Below are positions 53,952 to 64,000 of a stretch of 64,000 nucleotides of DNA, piece after piece. A program made the translations under genes and the position numbers. Each line of letters begins with the position of its first letter. The first letter of the stretch is position 1. The DNA lies in contig BSBM01000826.1 of NCBI GenBank assembly GCA_027924585.1, positions 12,865,501 through 12,929,500 on the forward strand, read 5' to 3'. The notes beneath the pieces were generated by a model. The model was not told where the DNA came from. It saw nothing but the letters and a program-made list of their open reading frames with translations, and made no database searches. Source of the stretch: Larix kaempferi (taxonomy: Eukaryota; Streptophyta; Pinopsida; Pinales; Pinaceae).

Positions 53952-55718
53952 CCCTAGCTTGAAAAACCAAAAACCCAGTAATTTTGAATAGAAGAGGAAA
54001 ATTTTTAGATATGGTGGCAATTCCAGTTTTCAGAAGAGAAATTTTTAGAATCAAAAATTTCAGCAGAATAGAAATAATCAGCAGCAGAAATTTACAGCAC
54101 CCAGAAATGTCCCCAATGTTTCCAGGACCAATGAACAGAAGCCACCTATAAAATGCTTTGAGTGCCAAGGGCCCCATTATGCCTCAGACTGTCCCCTCAA
54201 GAAATGGGAGGCCAACCATATTCACTCCATACATTCTTAAGCTACAGTAGGAGATGTGGCAAGAGAAGTACCCAGAATTAGTGCAGCATTAGACAACCGG
54301 CAAGCAGAACACCAAGTCTCAATGGTGGAGGTCGAAGGTATGTTGCAAAACCACCCAGTTTCTATTTTAATTGACCACGGTCCTAGTCTAAGTTATATAT
54401 CACCAGTTGTTGTAGAAAGACTCGATTTGAAAACAGAGAAATTCGATAAATTCTGGTTAGTTAGATTAGCGACAGGAACAAAAAGAAAGGTTTCTGATTT
54501 TGTGGAAAATTGTGTTTTATCTATGAATCAACTAACAATGTAGGTTAAGTTAAATATTTTTCCCTTTGGGTCATATTACATCCTAATCGGTATGGACTGC
54601 TTAGAAACCCATAGTCTCATTCTAAACTGTTATGAAAAAAGTTTCATTTTCCTGGATGATGAAGGAAAGACAACAAAGGTAAAAGGCATCCCAAGAAAAA
54701 CATCCGTCCAACAGATTTCAGCCATGCAAGTAAAAAGGGAAATCAGAAAAGGGTGTCAGATGTTTGCAGTAAATGCGGTGCATGATGAGATAAGTACTAA
54801 GGAGGAGCATGATGAACATCTACCTATCATTCTGCAAGTTCTGAGGGAGCACCAACTGTATGCCAAGTTTAGCAAATGTGATTTTTACAAAGACAAGATT
54901 CAGTACTTAGGACACATAATCTTTGAAGAAGGGATTTTGGTTGACCACACCAAGATAAAGGCCAGTAATGAATGGAAGGTTCCTAAAGATGTGACGGATG
55001 TGCGATCATTTATGGGCATCACTGGTTATTATAGAAAATTCATTGAAGGGTTTTCCAGGATTGCAAACCCCATAACGTCGCTGCAGAAAAAGGGAAAGAA
55101 GTTTGTCTGGGATCAAAAGTGTTCGGACAGTTTTGTAAAGTTAAAAGAATTGCTGACTTCAGCGCCTATTTTGAGGATTGCAGATCCTAATAAATATTTT
55201 GTAGTATGCACAGACGCATGCAATGATGGACTGGGGGGAGTCCCAACGCAGGAGGGACATGCTGTAGCATATGAATCAAGAAAACTGAAAATACAGGAGA
55301 AGAACTATTCCACCTACGATCTAGAATTGTTAGCAGTGATTCATGCCTTGAAAATGTGGCATCACCACCTTATTAGCAGAAAATTTACCTTAATGACGGA
55401 TAATATGGGGCTGAAATATTTGTTAGATCAAACAAATTTGAATGCCAGGAAAGCCAGATGGCTAACTTTTCTGAGTGAGTATGATTTTGAAATTCAGCAC
55501 ATTAAGGGAAAGGAGAATAAAGTTGCCGACGCGTTAAGTCGTAATGCAAGGATACATTTTATTTCAGCCATCGGCACATACGCAACAGATTTGGAGAAAC
55601 AAATTTTTGCAGGAATTAAAGAGGATGAAGAATACAAAAAATTACAAGAAAGGACAGCAGAAAACAACTCTTAAAATTCTGTAACAGATTTCAGTTTGAA
55701 GGAAAATGGCTTACTGCT
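53952..55718 (+). pseudogene. Gypsy-4 gag end, protease, reverse-transcriptase remnant and RNase H
   Basis: The Gag end is Asn/Gln-rich with zinc knuckle CFECQGPHYASDC (about 54152-54190). Protease (54256-54660) has ILIDHGPSLSYIS, where D-H-G replaces D-S-G, so activity is doubtful. A TAG at 54541 is CAG to TAG. After VNAVHDEIS (about 54790) the frame jumps straight to EEHDEHL, with the palm and YxDD motif missing. RNase H has VVCTDACNDGLGG, YDLELLAVIHAL and TDNMGLKYL. The frame ends NNS and TAA at about 55674; a one-base loss near 55718 separates it from integrase. Confidence 0.9.
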
Positions 55719-57068
55719 GTACAAAACAGATTGTACGTACCAAATGTACCAGCAATAAAAATTCTGATTTTGGATGAGACGCACAAAAGCCACTATTCTT
55801 GCCATCCAGGTTACCAGAAAATCATCACAATGCTAAGCAAAGAGTACTATTGGCCCAGGATGAAGGATGAAGTAGCAGAATATATAGCCAAGTGTCTTGA
55901 CTATCAAAAAGTGAAGGTGGAGCATCAGCATCCTGCTGGATTGCTGCAGCCCTTGCCTATACCCAGCTGGAAATGGGAAGTCATAAGTATAGATTTCATC
56001 ACTGGGTTACCAAAGAATCAAAAGCAGCATGACTCCATTATGGTGGTAGTAGACAAACTTAGCAAGGCAGCCCATTTTAACCCTGTCAAAACTACCCATA
56101 AAGCTCCTGATATCGCAGAAATTTTTATGAAGCAGGTTTTCCAACTGCATGGGATACCCAAGGTAATACTTTCAGACCGAGATTCAAAGTTCACAAGTAA
56201 ATTTTGGAGGTCCTTGTTCAAGGGGTTAAACACCACCTTAAATTTCAGCACTGCGTTTCATCCGCAAACAGACGGACAGACTGAAAGGGTGAACCAAATA
56301 TTGGAGGATATGCTCAGAATGTATGTTAAGGATCAGCCTCGTAAGTGGGAAGACTACTTGCATTTAGCAGAGTTTGCGTATAATAATCACTACCATGCTT
56401 CAGCAAAACTTATCCCATTTGAGATTCTTTACGGTAGAAAGTGTAACACACCGGTGTCATGGAGTGATCTAGTTAGCAGGGTCACCTTATGGCCCGAATT
56501 GCTGTAGGAATTAGAACTAATCATGAAGCAAGTACAAGGGAATATTAAAGCTACCCAGGATAGACAGAAAATTCTAGCAGACCTTAAAATAACTCATAAA
56601 GAGTTCTGGGTTGGTGAACATGTTTTTCTTAAGGTAAGGCCAAAAAAGAGTTCCTTAAAATTGGGGAGTTGTGCCAAACTGGCACCCAGGTATTGTGGTC
56701 CTTTCGAAATCTTGTCCAGAGTTGGACCTGTGGCATATCAATTAGCCTTACCTTCAAACCTCAAAGTCCATAATGTTTTTCACATTTCATTTTTAAAGAA
56801 ATATGTGCATGATCATACTCATGTTGAAAATTGGAATAATGTTCAGGTGGAACAAGGTGGCGATTTTCTGGTGGAACCAGACTGTATTCTCGCAAGGAAA
56901 GAAGCTCTACTCAGGAACCGCATAGTTGGCCAAGTAAAAGTGCAAAGGAAGCACTATAGCCTAGTAGAGGCTACTTGGGAGTTGGAGAGTAGTATGCGGG
57001 CTGCATACCCAACTCTATTCCAAGAACACTCAAGAAAGTTGTTACAAGAGTGTCCACTGGCCCACTAG
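55719..57068 (+). pseudogene. Gypsy-4 integrase with C-terminal chromodomain-like tail
   Basis: The zinc finger is H-X-H type, with GYQKIITMLSKEYYWP, then CLDYQKVK, where the second Cys is Tyr. Core: ISIDFITGLPK (Asp), VILSDRDSKFTSKFW (Asp) and DGQTERVNQ (Glu), so the triad is intact. A TAG at 56505-56507 (CAG to TAG) interrupts it before MKQVQGN. The C-terminal part has APRYCGPFEIL, HNVFHISFLKKY and, at about 56880-57000, an EP-DCIL...VQRKHYSLVEATWEL segment like the chromodomain end of chromoviruses. Stop at 57066-57068. Confidence 0.9.
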
Positions 57069-57132
57069 GAGGAATGGAAGCTGCTGGAAGGATTGGGACA
57101 GATGGAAGCATTTGCATTGTACCATTAGCTGT

Positions 57133-57970
57133 TGTTATGGGACAACTCCCCCTAATTTTGTGGCATTTCCCCCTCCAGGTGGAGGGAGGTGAGCAGGTAG
57201 CTCACTAATGACCAGTAATTACAAAAAGAACTAGGAAGCCTATAAAAGGCAATTCGAATTGAGCAGGGAGCTCTTACAATGTTTTCTGCAGAAACATTTC
57301 CTTAGGGCATCAGGTGATGGCTGAGAGATTCGAATAGGGAGGCTGTGGAGAGTGCAAGTGTAAGTCTGCAAATGTTATGAGAAGGACAGACCAGAGGTGT
57401 TGGTGCTGGTCCAATTGCTTACTAAGCCTGCAAGGATGGATAAAATTTCTTGCTGCTGCAAGTAGAGATCCTAAGCTTCAGAACTTTCTTCCTCCTGGTT
57501 GATCAGTGGATAGGCTTAGGGGTCCTAAGGCAGACATCTTGCCTGCTTGGGAGCAGGTTGGGTGGAACAGGCTTCTTGAGTGATTTGTTCCTCCCATCAC
57601 ACTCAGGTTCTATTCTTTTTGTGTTTTCCAAATCACATGAATGATCTCAGAAAATGGCTTAGTAATGTTATTAATGATCAGTAGCAGTAAAATGATAGAT
57701 CCTAGTTAATTTAAATTTGCTGAACTGATAAATTGACTCCTCTGCATTTTTCCCCATGCATGAAGCTGCATCGTACTCAAGTACAGAGAGGTAGCATTAA
57801 ATTTGTTCAATTAAAAGTGAAACCTAGAATGCAATTAAATATCTAAACCCAAGAGACCACCCATGCACAGACTTATGTTCCCCATTCATATTATATTTTA
57901 GCAGCTGTAGATTAGATCTCTACATGCATTGTTTTTACTGTTCAAATCTGTATGCTGAAACAACATAACA
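57133..57970 (+). repeat. Gypsy-4 probable 3' LTR (838 bp)
   Basis: The start TGTTATGGG and end CATAACA form a 7-bp inverted pair. A TATA box tataaaagg is at 57241-57249. The partner LTR is lost, and no clear polypurine tract adjoins the start, so the borders are tentative. Confidence 0.45.
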
Positions 57971-59107
57971 GAAACTAGTTATAGCAGTAGGTTCTTTTCT
58001 GACTTTTGAAGGTGGACATGGTGTTAACATCTAGGGTTTATTGATCATCAGTTATTTATTTCAAAGAAACCAATATCCTCCATTCTGTTTAACCACATAC
58101 TCATTCTTTTATTTGTTATTTGAATATGACTAACCTTTTTAGAAATTATTGTCATCACTGTATTATTTTGTGCAAAAAGGGAGTACTGTATTGTTAATTC
58201 ATTTTCTCCAGAAGCCCAAATTGGACAAATACAAGGAGATAGAATTAAAATAGAAAAACTATCATATTCATAAGCAATTAAATTAACTAACGAATGCACT
58301 GTCATTTTCTTGTTTCTGTATTAACAACTGTGTGTGGCAGAATTTACATCACAGAATATCATGTTATTAAAAGCAAAGAAAAGAATAGCATTATTGAATT
58401 GACAGAGCAAAATACAGTATCTCTACACCCAAACTAGGGTTCACCTGTTCTCATCATACTAATATTTACAAACATTTAAACAACTGCCAAATCAAATGTT
58501 TCATTACCATAGATATCCTAACTATAGAATCAAGATCTATTATTCTTGTTTTCTTTAAACATCATTATAAACCAGCAGACTTCATTAATATCGACAGGCT
58601 AGGGTTTATCATTATCATAGTTGTATTCAAACAAAACCAACACCTTTTTATTATCGGCCTAACCCATGTATGCACAGATGCAATGAAATCCAAGTAGATC
58701 ATTATCGGTGTATATCCACTATTTAATTAAACAACTTAAACATGCCTTTCGTTCCTTGGATCAAAGTTCAAAAATGAGAAGTTCAAAAACACCACACATA
58801 GACATAAACCCTAAACATTTATCATTTCCATTTAAAATTACGATTGCAACAACCTACAGATCGCCTCATTGTTTACTGAGGGTTCCATTCCAAAACCCAT
58901 TCTCTTTACACTACTCAGCTATTGAAACAAAACCATAGTCAACATTTCTTTTCCACACTTGTTCTTCCATCGACTCAGAAGTTCCAAAACGACAGACATC
59001 AGACGTTAAAAGCCGTGAAATTCTTTGCAAAATGAGGGTTCAAACCCTATCAAGTTCACCGAGCCGAAGGATGGCCGACCATACATTTAAGGAATATTCA
59101 CATCATC
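57971..59107. other. Unassigned AT-rich DNA between Gypsy-4 and Gypsy-5
   Basis: Only short open frames without known motifs. This may be host DNA or an older, unrecognisable repeat. Confidence 0.5.
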
Positions 59108-60876
59108 TGTAATATCCCTTTTTCAAATTTTATTAAAATGCCCAATTTTTCACTTTTTTTCCCAATTTCGACCTTTGACTAGTTTTACTGTTTTGACCTC
59201 CAAATCAATCCAAATGCTCCCAAATATTCTGTAGGAGTGTATGAATGGTATTTAGACTTGAATATCAGGTTCAGGGATGTTTTATGGCCCTCCAAATACT
59301 GCTTCAAACTTGATTTGTATTCTGATCAATATATGTAATTTTGACTAGTAATTTGTGCATCAAATCCCCCCCGGGTAACATTGCAAATGGCCTTCCAAAT
59401 GCCTCCAAACTCCCACAAATTTATGAACAGAGGTATATAATGTGTTAAGTATGTGATTAAGGTCTCATATGCACCATTAATTGATTTTTACTACTGTTCT
59501 AACTCTCTCACATTCAACAGCAAAAACCCCCAATTCGACCCTTGGGGAAATGGCACTATTTCACCTCTCAATACAACTAAACTAAGTAAAAATGCTTCAA
59601 ATGCTCAAGTACAGTACATGAAACTTGTATAAGACATACATTGCAGTATATTGATCACAAATATATCATAGAATCATCCATCCATTCGAAATAATCAACA
59701 TTATAGTGTCATACATCAATGCATTGGGGAAATGGACATTGTTTGCTCATTAATCAATAGTTTTGCATACAACCAGTGGGTATTTCGACCTGAGACTTTC
59801 TGAATATCAATAACAGAGAATATGAATCTATTAAAATCATAAATATATAATTAGAAGCTCTCTCAAGAAGCACAAGTGCTCACCAAAAACGCCCTCCCTC
59901 AAGGAGCATGAATATGCCTTCAAAATTGGAAACGGTGGAGAGAAAGTGCTGCACTAAATCAAACCATGAAAATTCCTGTAGCTGCTACCTGCAAATACAA
60001 AATCCATTAAAGCACCATGAAAGACCTGAGTGGCCTCTCCAAACACCAACTTGGATGGGAATCTTTCACCCTTGAAATTGGCTAAGGCAAGACACTAGTC
60101 ATCCACTAGCTCTCTCTTCACAAATGCAATTTTTCTCAAATCATCAAAAGCCATTCTCATTCTTCATTTCTACATTTTATAACCAACATTATCCTTCTAA
60201 GGGTCGAAATCCTCTCAATAGATTCAATAGATTTCCATTTAGGAAATATTCCACATTTGCCACTTGTCTCCTAGTTCCAACCTTCCATCTTCTCCCAAAT
60301 TCGATTTTGAGTCTCTTTGGCTTCTCCAACTCCCAAATTCGCCTTCTTTGAGCCTATTTTTGGTGCTGACATGTCATAGTGGTCAGATGTCAGAGGTCAG
60401 GTCTGCAATTTGTCATAGTTGTCATAGATGCTCCATCATTGGTGTCATAGGGGCGAGGGAATCTAGCCCAAGTGTCCACAAACTTCTACTTTGACTCTTT
60501 ATCTTCCATGGAGGTTACCAATCCTTCCCAATTCGACCTAAGCTGCTCAATGACATGTGTTATGACTTACCAACTCACCCAATATTTTTCACATTCCTAT
60601 TAATTCGAATTTGCAAAAGAGAGATACCATGTATTATGAAAAATCAAGCTAGTGTGGGTCCCACCACCTCCATATGTCTCCAAAACCACTTGCCACTTAG
60701 AATTTATCTTGAATTTATTTATTTACCATATTTATTAAATGCTTGAACCCCTCTAATGTCTAAATATCATTTATTAGCTTCCTTATTACCATCCCACATG
60801 TGCCCATCCAACCTAGGAAACTAGTAGGATTGATGGGATTGTCTTACTATGCACTTATTTGAATGGGGACATTACA
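59108..60876 (-). repeat. Gypsy-5 3' LTR (about 1,769 bp)
   Basis: On the coding strand it begins TGTAATGTCCCC (60876) and ends GGGATATTACA (59108), with inverted ends of about 11 bases with one mismatch. A TATA-like TATAAAAT on the coding strand is at about 60174-60181. The polypurine tract adjoins it. The partner is off the window, so the left border rests on the matching ends and is less certain than the right. Confidence 0.75.
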
Positions 60877-63800
60877 GTCCTCCCCACCCAAGATTGCTTG
60901 TCCTCAAGCAATTTCAGATTTGGATACTGCAAAATATTCTCCTCTTCCCATGTGGCATCTTCATTTGGTAAGTCCTTCCATTGCACTAAATATTCTTTGA
61001 TGATTCTACTCCTCAACCTTCTTTCCCGTGTCTTCAAAATCTTTTCCGGAACAAGTGTGAGCTGACCTTCATCATCCAAAGGAGGAAGTATTTCTGAAGT
61101 GATGATTTGCTGACCAAGAGCTTTCTTGAGACAAGAAACATGAAATACATTGTGGATTTTACTCCCTTCCGGAAGTTCTAGTTCATATGCTACTTCTCCA
61201 ACCTTCCGCACTACCTTGTATGGCCCATAGTACCTTGGTTTTAATTTTTTTGCTCCATTCTTTTTTAGAGATGTTTGTTTATAAGGCTGCAACCTTAAAT
61301 ATACTAAATCATTGACTTGAAAGGTTCTTTCTTCTCTATTCCTATCAGCATATTGTTTTTGTTGATTTTGAGCAACCTGCAAATTGTCTTTCAAGAGCTT
61401 TAAAATTTCTTGGCTCTCTTCCACCCAATATTTAGCCTTTGGGGCTCTACTATCACCAAATATAATTTCAACAAATGTAAGTGCATCATAACCATATAAT
61501 GCTTTGAAAGGATACATTCCTATTGACATATGATAAGTGGTGTTGTAGCAAAACTCACCCAAGTGTAGCCATTTTGACCATGCTTTTTGCTGCCCTCCCA
61601 CATAGTTTCTTAGGTATCCTTCCAACCATTGGTTTACCCTCTCTGTTTGTCCATCAGTTTGTGGATGATAGATGGTACTTGGAGTCAATTGAGTGCCCAC
61701 CAATCTAAAATGTTCTTGCCAAAAAGCACCCATGAATCTACTATCTCTATCACTGACAATGCTCTTGGGGAGCCCATGCAATCTAAAGATTTCTTTGAAA
61801 AAAATATCAGCCACTTGTGCAGCACTAAAAGATGATGTAACAGCAAAGAAATGAGCAAATTTTTTCAACCTATCAACTACCACATAGATGCAATCCTTAC
61901 CTAAGGATTTAGGCAATCCGGTGATGAAATCCATGGAAATACTGTCCCATTTTTGCTCCGGAATGAGTAATGGTTGTAATAGGCTGGCTGGACATGTAAG
62001 TTCTGATTTGTTTTGTTGACATGATTTACATTCATTCACATACTTATGATCATCTTCCTTCAGCCCCTTCCAAAAAAATATTTGCCTCAACTGTCTATAA
62101 GTTTTGAAGATCCCCGGATGGCCCGCTAGTGGGGAATCATGTGCTTCTTGCAAAATTCGGTACTTGAGCTTGGAGTTATGAAATAAATAAATTCTTCCCT
62201 TATAATATATCATCCCATTCAAAATCCTATAATTATCATCCCCTTTGATTCCATCCAACACATCACAAGCAAATTTGTCTTTGGCATATTCAACTAGTAG
62301 CATGTTTTTCCAATCCTTGGCAATATCCATGAGAGAAAAGGAAGGCCTTCTTGACAAAGAATTTGCTACTATATTATTCTTTCCTTTGACATATTCAATA
62401 TCAAAATCATAAGATTGAATCTTGCTTACCCACTTTTGTTTCCTTTCATTTAGATATTTTTGGGTGAGAAAGTGTCTTAGACTATTATGGTCAGTTTTCA
62501 CCACAAACTTGCTGCCCACCAAGTATTGTCTGAATTTGGCCAATGCATGCATAATGGCCAGCATTTCTTTATCATAGATGGAGTAAAGTTTTTCATGAGG
62601 CTACAAATTTCTTCTCTCAAAGGCTATGGGGTGTTGGCCTTGCTTTAGGACAGCCCCTATTCCTCCACCTGAAGCATCACATTCCACAACAAAAGGTTTA
62701 GTAAAATCAGGAAGTGCAAGTATGGGACAACTACTCATTACCTCTTTCATTTTTTGGAAGGCCTTTTCAGCCTCTTCATCCCACTTGAAAGCATCCTTCT
62801 TAGTCAAATCAGTGAGTGGAGAAGTCAACTTGGAGAACCCTTTCACAAATTTTCTGTAGTAGGTGCATATGCCAATAAAGCCTCTCAATTCAGTAATATT
62901 TTTTGGTGATGGCCATTCCAAGATAGCCCTGATTTTTTCCATGTGTACCTTCACTCCTTCTTGCCCAATAATGTTCCCAAGATACAGTAGTTCTTTCATC
63001 CCAAACTCACATTTTGATAACTTAGCAAATAAGGACTCTTCTTGCAAGATTTTCAACACAATCTCTAACTGTTGCAAATGCTCTTCCCATGTTTTACTGT
63101 AAATGAGAATATCATCAAAGAAAACCAAAACAAACCTTCTTAGTTGCTTGCAAAATATCCTATTCATACATGCTTGAAAGGTGGCTGGAGCATTAGTTAA
63201 CCCAAAAGGCATGACAAGAAATTCAAAGTGGCCAAAATGACATCGAAAAGCGGTCTTTTGCACATCTTCATCTTTCATTCGAATTTGGTGATACCCTGAT
63301 CTAAGGTCAATTTTTGAGAAGTATTTGGCCCCATGTAGCTCATCCATGATCTCATCAATCCTAGGAATAGGATACCTATTCTTGATAGTCTTTTTGTTCA
63401 AGGCTCTAAAATCTATGCACATTCTCAATGTTCCATCTTTTTTCTTCACTAGCACTACTGAAGAAGCATAAGGGCTAGAGCTTGGTCTAATGAGTCCCAA
63501 CTCTAGGAGTTCTTGGATAGATTTTTCAATCTCATATCTGAACTTTTTAGGATGTCTATAAGGTGGTATCTGAATGGGTGAAGTGCCCTCCTCCAAAATA
63601 ATACTGTGCTCAACCCCCCTATCCAGTGGCCTACCATGTGGAAGGTCTCTAAAAACCTTTTCATATTTTTGCAAAAGTCTCTCTATCTCCTTTGGGTGTT
63701 TGACAATATTTATAGTTGGCCTGGGAGATGTAATATGACATTCAGCAGCCCATTCTATATCCCCATGCCTCAATATAGATCTCATACTATTGCAAGTTAC

Positions 63801-63998
63801 TACTTGATTTGGATAAGTGTGTTGCCCTCTCACAATTCTTTGTACTCCTTTTGAATCTTGGAATTTCATTTCAGGAATTTGATAATTTACTGTATGCTCT
63901 CCTATTGAATACAACCATTGCACTCCCAAAACCACATTAGTATCAGCAACATCAACCACATAAAAACTATCAACAAAAGTATAGTTACCTACGGTGAC
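60855..63998 (-). pseudogene. Gypsy-5 pol: protease end, reverse transcriptase, RNase H, integrase, chromodomain
   Basis: One frame, open from the window edge, with a single TAG at 62601 (CAG to TAG). DVADTNVVLGVQWL is the protease end. Reverse transcriptase: KKKDGTLRMCIDFRALN, FSKIDLRSGYHQIR, FVLVFFDDILIYS (FFDD). RNase H: VVECDASGGGIGAVL, IYDKEMLAIMHAL, VKTDHNSLRHFL, all with catalytic residues. Integrase: CKSCQQNK finger end, ISMDFITGLPK, SIVSDRDSRF, TDGQTERVNQ. The tail YLVQWKDLPNEDATWEEE (about 60970) is a chromodomain, which guides insertion to particular chromatin. The stop codon at 60855 lies 22 bases inside the 3' LTR. Gag is outside the window. Confidence 0.95.
60877..60890 (-). promoter_or_regulatory. 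Gypsy-5 polypurine tract
   Basis: On the coding strand GGGTGGGGAGGAC lies directly upstream of the LTR start and inside the pol reading frame. Confidence 0.85.
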
Positions 63999-64000
63999 TT

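Larger units (their letters stand above)
53949..57970 (+). mobile_element. Gypsy-4: Ty3/gypsy element lacking its 5' end and most of reverse transcriptase
   Basis: Gag end, protease, a small piece of reverse transcriptase, RNase H, integrase and a probable 3' LTR lie in order. The 5' LTR, primer site and most of gag were lost at the Copia-5 junction. A second deletion removed about 200 residues of reverse transcriptase near 54785. The right border rests on inferred LTR ends. Confidence 0.85.
59108..64000 (-). mobile_element. Gypsy-5: chromodomain Ty3/gypsy element (chromovirus), 5' part outside window
   Basis: On the minus strand protease end, reverse transcriptase, RNase H, integrase, chromodomain and 3' LTR are present. 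Over 3.1 kb only one stop interrupts the frame, so this is the youngest-looking coding sequence in the window. tcatc at 59103-59107 should be one target duplication copy. Confidence 0.93.

Noticed and set aside
58708-58938. 76-codon plus-strand frame between Gypsy-4 and Gypsy-5
   Set aside because: No recognisable domain or neighbouring exon.

Overview
The window is plant nuclear DNA, and almost all of it is retrotransposon. Low gene density, 5-6 kb Copia and up to 15.5 kb Gypsy elements with plant-type LTRs (TG...CA ends, 5-bp target duplications, tRNA-Met-like primer sites), a chromodomain Gypsy, a Tat/Ogre-like Gypsy and plant-type introns all point to a seed plant with a large repeat-rich genome. 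A gymnosperm or another giant-genome plant would fit, but the sequence does not prove it. I found no intact cellular gene, rRNA, tRNA or CRISPR array. Nearly every coding region is a decayed gag-pol, usually broken by single C-to-T or G-to-A stop codons.

Layout. (1) 1 to about 14 kb: a Gypsy element on the minus strand (Gypsy-1) carries three later insertions: the 3' half of a Copia element (Copia-1, 1-3013), a solo LTR (4490-5249) and a complete Copia element (Copia-2, 6986-13104). (2) About 14-18.67 kb: unassigned AT-rich DNA with tandem duplications. (3) 18673-29547: a plus-strand Copia element (Copia-3, target duplication gatct) that contains a 1.6 kb solo LTR, a hAT-like MITE, a 721-bp insert beside a reverse-transcriptase deletion, and, inside its own 3' LTR, another Copia element on the minus strand (Copia-4, 25033-29448). 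(4) 29.55-30.88 kb: unassigned. (5) 30.88-33.42 kb: a decayed minus-strand Gypsy (Gypsy-2) with a foldback MITE inside its RNase H. It is broken by Copia-5 (LTR at 33424), which is itself split by a 15,481-bp minus-strand Gypsy (Gypsy-3, 35686-51166, target duplication tgtac). Copia-5 resumes at 51172 and stops abruptly at about 53948. (6) 53.95-57.97 kb: Gypsy-4, plus strand, fused to the truncated Copia-5 and lacking most of its reverse transcriptase. (7) 57.97-59.11 kb: unassigned. (8) 59108 to the end: Gypsy-5, a chromodomain element on the minus strand, the best-preserved element, with one stop codon in over 3.1 kb of pol.

Working logic. Each autonomous element would supply Gag for particles, protease, integrase, reverse transcriptase and RNase H, with LTRs carrying promoter and terminator and the primer and polypurine sites priming cDNA synthesis. 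None visible here is fully intact. Gypsy-3 stands out. It has an extra, separate RNase H downstream of integrase, and between that and its 3' LTR an antisense gene that I predict to be spliced (exons near 38570-38681, 38958-39818 and 39918-40201). Antisense ORFs are known in some plant Tat-lineage elements; this one is the most interesting object in the window. I see no evidence of an entirely new type of biological system.
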